64,000 nucleotides of DNA, taken from the NCBI RefSeq assembly GCF_001189955.1, contig NZ_LFLT01000029.1, forward strand, positions 1-64,000, given 5' to 3'. The translations under genes were made by a program, and so were the position numbers. The notes under the pieces are model-generated. The model made no database searches. It had not been told where the DNA came from and saw only the letters and a list, made by a program, of their open reading frames with translations. Below are positions 59,522 to 64,000 of this stretch, piece by piece (position 1 is the stretch's first letter; every line of letters begins with the position of its first letter). The DNA comes from Herbaspirillum chlorophenolicum (GTDB lineage: Bacteria > Pseudomonadota > Gammaproteobacteria > Burkholderiales > Burkholderiaceae_D).

Positions 59522-59941
59522 ATGAAATTTCCTGCCCACTTTGAGGCGGACACCGAGGCCGGCGGCTTCGTTGTCACCTTCCGCGATATCCCCGAGGCAA
59601 TCACCCAAGGCGATACCGAAGCCGAAGCACTGGCCATGGCCGCAGATGTCCTACTGGGTGCAATCGAGGTCTATTTCGACGAGAAGCGTACAGTCCCGGC
59701 ACCGTCAAGCGCTAAGCGCGGCGAGCACTTGGTAGCCCTTCCTGCCAGCGTGGCCAGCAAGGTCTTGCTGCTGAATGAGATGCTGGCGCAGCAGATCGCA
59801 CCAAGTGAACTTGCCCGGCGCATGGATACCACCCGTCAGGAGGTTAACCGTCTGGTCAACCTGAAGCACGCGACCAAGATCGACCGTATCGAAGAAGCGC
59901 TGGCAGCGCTCGGTAAGAGCCTGGAACTGGCAGCAGCTTAA
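59522..59941 (+). CDS. hicB: HicB-family antitoxin
   Basis: A 139-residue antitoxin. The N-terminal partial RNase H fold (about 1-65, AHFEADTEAGGFVVTFRDIP then GDTEAEALAMAADVLLGAIE) neutralises HicA, and the C-terminal HTH (about 92-135, APSELARRMDTTRQEVNRLV) binds DNA. The ATG is at 59522. It is 14 nt from the next gene, which may be co-transcribed. Confidence 0.92.
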   Translation: MKFPAHFEADTEAGGFVVTFRDIPEAITQGDTEAEALAMAADVLLGAIEVYFDEKRTVPAPSSAKRGEHLVALPASVASKVLLLNEMLAQQIAPSELARRMDTTRQEVNRLVNLKHATKIDRIEEALAALGKSLELAAA

Positions 59942-59955
59942 ATTCAAGGAATTTG

Positions 59956-60876
59956 ATGCAAATAGCAAACACTTGTTATGCCTGTGATGAGCCGGCTGTA
60001 GCACCCGAACATTTCCCGCCACAGTCATTTTTCCCTAAAGGGGGGCGCTCGTCGCTCATCGAAGTGCCATCTTGCATTAAACACAATCAAGCAAAGTCAA
60101 TCGATGACGAATATGTCCGCATGGTGCTCTTGAACGACATTCGTGCGCACGAAGCCGAACATCTGGCCCCACTAAAAGACGTAGCTAATAGGGCAGTGGC
60201 ACGAGCAGCCGCCCGCTCAATCGAGCGAATACAGCCCAATGATCAAAACATTAACCTGTTTCGAGAAATACTTGATCGATTTAAAGACGTTCCTAACCCA
60301 GCGTCATTTGCCGATGAATTTGCCGCTACGCAAATGCTGGATAAACTTGTCAAAATTGGAGCTGTCCCGTCGTCCTTACACGCATTATCAATTCAAACCC
60401 CGTTGAAAGTAGAAGGTACACTTCCATCTGGCCAAAAAGTGGAAACAATCTCAACCGAAGTCGACATTGACCGAATATCCAAATACTTGGGAATGGGTGC
60501 CCGCGCGATCTACTACGAATTCTTCAAAAAACGAAGCAAAGGGCGGTTGGTTTTAATGCCGCACTTTTTAATGCCGAAATATCATCCAGACGAAGCAGAG
60601 CAATTGACCTATTTCGAGTCACTGATTGATCCGGAATATTCTATAGGTGCTCACAAGAAGTATTTTTACTACCGGGTGATAGACGAAACCTTTACAGTGA
60701 AGGAAAAATTCTTTAAGTCAACGGTAGTAAATTTCTGCCTGTTCAATATATTCAAGACTACGGCAATATTCATCTCCGAAGAACTTGATTACTCGATTCA
60801 ATCTTCTGAATGGTTAAAACTGAGCAATCGCAACATTATGTATTTCACCAAGCCAAAAACAAAAAACCCCGCGTAA
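59956..60876 (+). CDS. Protein with HNH-like zinc motif, downstream of hicAB
   Basis: A 306-residue protein. The N-terminal 50 residues contain CYAC (Cys7, Cys10), PEHFPP (Glu18, His19) and a CIKHNQAKS motif (Cys40, His43, Asn44), like an HNH/zinc-nuclease head of about 50 residues. The rest is unrecognised, with many charged and aromatic residues. The gene begins 14 nt after hicB and has a strong terminator at its end, so it is probably part of the hicAB unit. A nuclease activity is only suggested. The sequence is AT-rich. Confidence 0.6.
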   Translation: MQIANTCYACDEPAVAPEHFPPQSFFPKGGRSSLIEVPSCIKHNQAKSIDDEYVRMVLLNDIRAHEAEHLAPLKDVANRAVARAAARSIERIQPNDQNINLFREILDRFKDVPNPASFADEFAATQMLDKLVKIGAVPSSLHALSIQTPLKVEGTLPSGQKVETISTEVDIDRISKYLGMGARAIYYEFFKKRSKGRLVLMPHFLMPKYHPDEAEQLTYFESLIDPEYSIGAHKKYFYYRVIDETFTVKEKFFKSTVVNFCLFNIFKTTAIFISEELDYSIQSSEWLKLSNRNIMYFTKPKTKNPA

Positions 60877-60885
60877 GCGGGGTTT
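60864..60885. terminator. Bidirectional terminator at the end of the HNH-like gene
   Basis: A 9-bp stem (AAACCCCGC with GCGGGGTTT) has loop GTAA, and the A-run on its left gives a T-run on the minus strand. The gene stop TAA falls in the loop (60874-60876). It can end both the plus-strand gene and minus-strand transcripts from the phage side. Confidence 0.85.
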
Positions 60886-61098
60886 CAACAACTGATACCT
60901 GAGAAGATTCGCGGCATCCAAACCCATCTGGAGAGTGAAGCCGCCGCGAGTGAATCTACTCAAATATCGGAAATTTTAGGGCGAGCGCTTCCATCAACTT
61001 CTCGGCTTTCCGTAAGCCGCTGCCGTGCTCTCGCCCAAATTATGCATGCTGGATCCCTCGTAGGATCACTCACATACTGCACCCACTCACAGTGCAAC

Positions 61099-61416
61099 TT
61101 AAACTCTTCGGAAAACTGGTGCGCCGCCGTGGTTCGAGCAAAAGATTTCCATTTGAAATTTCATTCGTTCAATCTGTTGGACAAGAAACTCCGCAAATAC
61201 CGCATTACCAGTCTTCCCCTCTGGATAGGTCGGGAATTGAGTTTTTTCCCCGTCAGCTTGTCGCGCATTCATCGCATCTTCAAGCTCGTAGTACAGCCGC
61301 ACTAACTCTTCTCGCTCTTCTTGCCCTCGTTGTTTGTTGTGAATCTGAAAATACTTCGACTGAATCGACTCGAAAAGCAAACTAAACTGCTCGTAATTCA
61401 CTTGAAGCTCCCGCAT
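61099..61416 (-). CDS. Hypothetical island protein, 105 residues
   Basis: A small helical, charged protein (NYEQFSLLFESIQSKYFQIH, ELVRLYYELEDAMNARQADG) with no family I know. The ATG at 61416 has no good ribosome site; a GTG at 61401 follows GGGAG and may be the true start. It is third downstream of the tail genes on the same strand. The gap on its left (60890-61098) contains only broken frames and a structured patch near 60978-61037. Confidence 0.5.
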   Translation of the reverse strand: MRELQVNYEQFSLLFESIQSKYFQIHNKQRGQEEREELVRLYYELEDAMNARQADGEKTQFPTYPEGKTGNAVFAEFLVQQIERMKFQMEIFCSNHGGAPVFRRV

Positions 61417-61618
61417 CAAAAATTAATGTAAGCCCCCCTTGGCGGCCCCCTCTCCCCGACTGAATCGCCGTTTCCTCAAGTGACACTACCCTATCGTCCA
61501 AGCTCTCTTGGAGAGCTCTCGATGTCAAAGAACTCGGCCAAGATTCATGATTAATACACCCATCTAGGGAAAACGCCCGGGAGTTCCTGCGCTTTTGATT
61601 TGCTCTCACTCCCGCCAC
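61382..61618 (-). CDS. Possible small protein in island (low confidence)
   Basis: A 78-codon frame with a start at GTG 61618 and the phrase SSLTSRALQESLDDRVVSLE. It overlaps the 105-residue frame by 35 nt and begins inside a hairpin (CACTCCCG with CGGGAGTG, about 61609-61631), with no clear ribosome site. It may not be a gene. Listed because the coding strand and order agree with its neighbours. Confidence 0.3.
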   Translation of the reverse strand: MAGVRANQKRRNSRAFSLDGCINHESWPSSLTSRALQESLDDRVVSLEETAIQSGRGGRQGGLTLIFDAGASSELRAV

Positions 61619-61643
61619 TGACGGGAGTGAAATTGCTTTTGGC

Positions 61644-61922
61644 TCAGTCCAATGCCCCTAGCCGAACTAGCTTCGACCAAGAGTCAGGGTGACTAACCCG
61701 AAGTTCAACACTGACTTTTGATAAACGATGGTCAGATCCTCGGATCGCAACCTTCACTCCTTGCTCGGTCATACCACCAAAAGCATGATGAACTCTTGCT
61801 TGCAAGGTGGAACCGAGGGCGCTAGCTTTTATCTGTTTGCAATCTCCTGCCGCAGTCCCCGTCTTGGCAGACTCTATTTCTCTACGCGGCTCGATGATCA
61901 CGGTTTGAATTTTCTCAATCAT
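61644..61922 (-). CDS. Hypothetical island protein, 92 residues
   Basis: A 92-residue protein (MIEKIQTVIIEPRREIESAK; HHAFGGMTEQGVKVAIRGSD) with an AGAGGAAC ribosome site before the ATG at 61922. It lies 21 nt behind the spike gene on the same strand. No relationship recognised. Its position where Mu-like phages carry later baseplate genes is notable, but the sequence does not look like gp46. Confidence 0.6.
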   Translation of the reverse strand: MIEKIQTVIIEPRREIESAKTGTAAGDCKQIKASALGSTLQARVHHAFGGMTEQGVKVAIRGSDHRLSKVSVELRVSHPDSWSKLVRLGALD

Positions 61923-61943
61923 AGTTCCTCTAGATATTTAACA

Positions 61944-62567
61944 TTAGGCTTGCTGACCCGGGTGATCAGAGACTACATTCGCGGCGCCAGACTGAACACC
62001 GCTTACCTGGTGATTATGTCCGTTGTAGAGTTGTCTCATACTTGCCATCGATTTCCCATTCGCTCCTATCTGATCGGTGATATTCCCATTTGCCTGGATA
62101 TCGCCACTCACTGTTAACGTGGGGGTATTCATTTGAATGTGATCGCTAGCGTTCACGATCAAATTCGGAGTACCAGTTATTGTTACAGGCAAACCGGCTC
62201 CATCAATTATCAAACCCTCTTTACCCAGCAAAATTCGGATCCCGACCTGGTTGAAGATTGCGGTCTCCCCCTCATTCAGATTCTTCGGCCTAGATGCGCT
62301 GTGGTGACTCGCAATCACAGCGGCATTGCTTCGATCTCCTGCTACGAATACCGCAAGGACCTCACTATCTAGTGGGGCAACAGAAGTGAAACCAAACTCA
62401 GAAAAGCGTGGCAGCTTGTCTATGAGTTCGTCTCCACCAAAGCGGGCCTGAAGCATCTGGGCATCTCCAGAGTCATTTGAGTACGTCAAGCGTCCCTTTC
62501 CAAACACATTGATGAGGCGACGATATAAGCGATTCAAAGTGCTATCTTCCTTGTACAAGCTCATCAT
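61944..62567 (-). CDS. Mu gp45-like baseplate spike protein
   Basis: A 207-residue phage spike protein. N-terminal part (TLNRLYRRLINVFGKGRLTY, QMLQARFGGDELIDKLPRF) matches the OB-like start of Mu gp45; the middle has regular beta repeats (NLIVNASDHIQMNTPTLTVS) of the trimeric needle, and the C-terminal GHNH near the end (LYNGHNHQVSGV) would be the metal-binding apex. The ATG at 62567 overlaps the hub gene stop by 4 nt. Confidence 0.8.
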   Translation of the reverse strand: MMSLYKEDSTLNRLYRRLINVFGKGRLTYSNDSGDAQMLQARFGGDELIDKLPRFSEFGFTSVAPLDSEVLAVFVAGDRSNAAVIASHHSASRPKNLNEGETAIFNQVGIRILLGKEGLIIDGAGLPVTITGTPNLIVNASDHIQMNTPTLTVSGDIQANGNITDQIGANGKSMASMRQLYNGHNHQVSGVQSGAANVVSDHPGQQA

Positions 62568-63712
62568 CGCTCCCAAGATGGTGAATAATCCGGACTAAAC
62601 ATTGTGCTGGTGTCGACCAAATTGGATATCTCCAAACCCATCGGTTCAGGCTTAAAGGTGTCTGGGTGCACAATCTGCAAGTCAGCCGTTGTACCTTGAT
62701 CGTCTTTCTTGAAATGCACCTCCCTGATAAGCCAATTTACCGGTTCCTTCATCCGTAGCGACGGAAGCCAAACGGAAACGCGCATGTTCGGCTCCCACAA
62801 ACGACCGGTACTATCCCGCCAATTGTCGGTAGTCAGGTGAATGACTTCAGATTCACCGTTCCGAGCATTCCGCTCCCAGACTGCTCTCTGTATGCAAAGC
62901 TCAGCGAAACCAGCCGTGGCCTCAGCTACAAGAAACTTCTTGCGATTTCTCTTAACTCCAAAGTCGAAGCTCCCTCCCAAGACATTGCCCGCATCACTCC
63001 CGTCGAGGCCATTCATGATGGACGAGATATGACATCGATACTCGCTGTATCGCTCTCGTGCTCTATAGGAAATATGAGCTGATACGACATTGACGCCTTC
63101 CACAAACCCACTCGACATCGAAGATGTTCCTGCTCGCGACAAGACCAAGTTACCGTCCGAGTTCTCGTAGAAGCGCAACGCACTATAGCGACAGACGCGT
63201 GACAAGATGTCAAAAGGCGTCTCGCCAATCAACACATTCAATTGCTGGATGATTCGCAGTTCGTCCGGATCAACAGCGCAAATAACTTGTATCGGATGAA
63301 GCTTTCGTCCTTTCCCGGTTCGACTGGCCACACGCCCATACGGATCGACCAACTTCTGGGCAATTTCATACGCGTTGACATAGGAAAGTTGACCATTAAC
63401 CCATTCAGCGCTGCAATCCACAATATCCTGACATTTCCCGCGAATCGCCACTGCTGCCGAATGATTCCCTGGATCCATCGATACGCGGTATTCATCAACA
63501 TATCCCTTGATCAACGAATCCCCACCTGAATGGATTTCGACGTAGTCTCCGGGAGCAACCGACATCAACTCCATTTCAACCTCGTACAACTCAGCGAGAT
63601 TGAGAACTGCCCCGTTCGGCAGATTTTCCATTCCCTGAAATATCTCGACACTCGTCCAGGCGGATATTTCACGTCCGCCCACTACAAGCCTGACTTCATC
63701 TTTATCTTGCAT
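62564..63712 (-). CDS. Mu gp44-like tail hub protein
   Basis: A 382-residue phage tail baseplate hub protein. Start MQDKDEVRLVVGGREISAWT at 63712; an in-frame codon at 63730 exists. Phrases LSRVCRYSALRFYENSDGNL and LVVGGREISAWTSVEIFQG are typical of the gpD/gp44-like hub family (recognised by character, not database). It precedes the spike gene with a 4-nt overlap, which matches the Mu gp44-gp45 order. Confidence 0.75.
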   Translation of the reverse strand: MQDKDEVRLVVGGREISAWTSVEIFQGMENLPNGAVLNLAELYEVEMELMSVAPGDYVEIHSGGDSLIKGYVDEYRVSMDPGNHSAAVAIRGKCQDIVDCSAEWVNGQLSYVNAYEIAQKLVDPYGRVASRTGKGRKLHPIQVICAVDPDELRIIQQLNVLIGETPFDILSRVCRYSALRFYENSDGNLVLSRAGTSSMSSGFVEGVNVVSAHISYRARERYSEYRCHISSIMNGLDGSDAGNVLGGSFDFGVKRNRKKFLVAEATAGFAELCIQRAVWERNARNGESEVIHLTTDNWRDSTGRLWEPNMRVSVWLPSLRMKEPVNWLIREVHFKKDDQGTTADLQIVHPDTFKPEPMGLEISNLVDTSTMFSPDYSPSWER

Positions 63713-63792
63713 TGAAACTCCTATCTTCAACGCCTAGAACCTCCTCTATCAAGGAGGTTCGGCCAACACATTTAGCCCTAAGTGCCGCTAGA

Positions 63793-64000
63793 TCACTTAT
63801 CAATGCCAGTCATCGAATACCCCCGAATGACGTACGGCTGTGGACGCTGGATCGGGTGGACAAAGTTGCTGTGAGCATCCCCCTTGGCCCGAGCCTGGTT
63901 GAGCGGCGCAAATGCGTCGGCAACAGCATTGGACGCAGCATCATTACGCCATTCACTAGCAAGAGAAACGTAACCGTTCCCAACCTTCAGCCGGTCTCCG
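63793..64000 (-). CDS. Phage tail protein, C-terminal end (partial, runs off right edge)
   Basis: The last 68 residues of a minus-strand gene ending in GYSMTGIDK. Its position before the hub gene fits the Mu gp43/DNA-circularisation N-protein slot; the visible part (FAPLNQARAKGDAHSNFVHP) is too short to identify. The stop is at 63793-63795, 81 nt before the hub start. Confidence 0.55.
   Translation of the reverse strand, partial: GDRLKVGNGYVSLASEWRNDAASNAVADAFAPLNQARAKGDAHSNFVHPIQRPQPYVIRGYSMTGIDK

Noticed and set aside
60978-61037. A short minus-strand reading, EHGSGLRKAEKLMEALALKF, as a gene
   Set aside because: A stop lies directly before it and a base would have to be added to join the nearest ATG (61043). 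It may be a gene relic but cannot be supported.
57801-64000. An intact prophage
   Set aside because: No integrase, capsid, terminase or lysis genes are seen in the window; only tail genes and accessory genes are present.

Overview
The window looks like chromosomal DNA of a high-GC betaproteobacterium, most likely Oxalobacteraceae and Herbaspirillum-like. This rests on the pyrG-kdsA-eno-ftsB order, the rpfE-like/recJ and prfB-lysS blocks, and the protein styles; it is an inference without database comparison. From about 57.8 kb rightwards the DNA becomes visibly AT-richer and phage-like, starting directly after a tRNA-Ser gene.

Layout. 1-2.9 kb (minus): a surface-signalling operon made of an STN+TonB-domain protein, an ECF sigma factor, a FecR-type anti-sigma factor and the start of a filamentous-haemagglutinin-like exoprotein. 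A 42-bp repeat that looks like the ECF promoter precedes the last two. 3.6-9.2 kb: chemoreceptor, tRNA-Arg(ACG), a NarL-type two-component pair, a diguanylate cyclase and pnuC. 9.8-22.3 kb (minus): housekeeping genes ftsB, eno, kdsA, pyrG, a hydrolase, comEC, tatD, argE, lolD and lolC. 22.5-36.8 kb: a CPT-like kinase, a UvrD-family helicase, rpfE-like, recJ, a second diguanylate cyclase, a lipoprotein, a Tat-exported PhoX phosphatase with a Pho box, prfB with its programmed +1 frameshift, lysS and a glycine-zipper protein.

37-57.7 kb is a metabolic and regulatory stretch: a hydrolase, a small membrane protein, a MocR-type regulator with a divergent GNAT enzyme, a LysR regulator, argC, a SnoaL-like protein with a divergent XRE regulator, and a single-chain dihydroxyacetone kinase. 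Then comes a complete candidate itaconate-degradation operon (ich, acyl-CoA dehydrogenase, MmgE/PrpD, ict, ccl, alcohol dehydrogenase, TRAP binding protein) with a divergent LysR regulator. Itaconate would be activated by Ict, hydrated by Ich to citramalyl-CoA and cleaved by Ccl to acetyl-CoA and pyruvate. TauE, a 27-residue membrane peptide, an SDR and tRNA-Ser(TGA) follow.

57.8-64 kb is an island or prophage remnant. It carries an unknown gene coupled to a 28-codon ORF rich in GGTAACA repeats, a frameshifted gene, a hicAB toxin-antitoxin pair followed closely by a protein with an HNH-like zinc motif, and minus-strand Mu-like tail hub and spike genes entering from the right edge with small unknown genes behind them. 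No integrase is visible.
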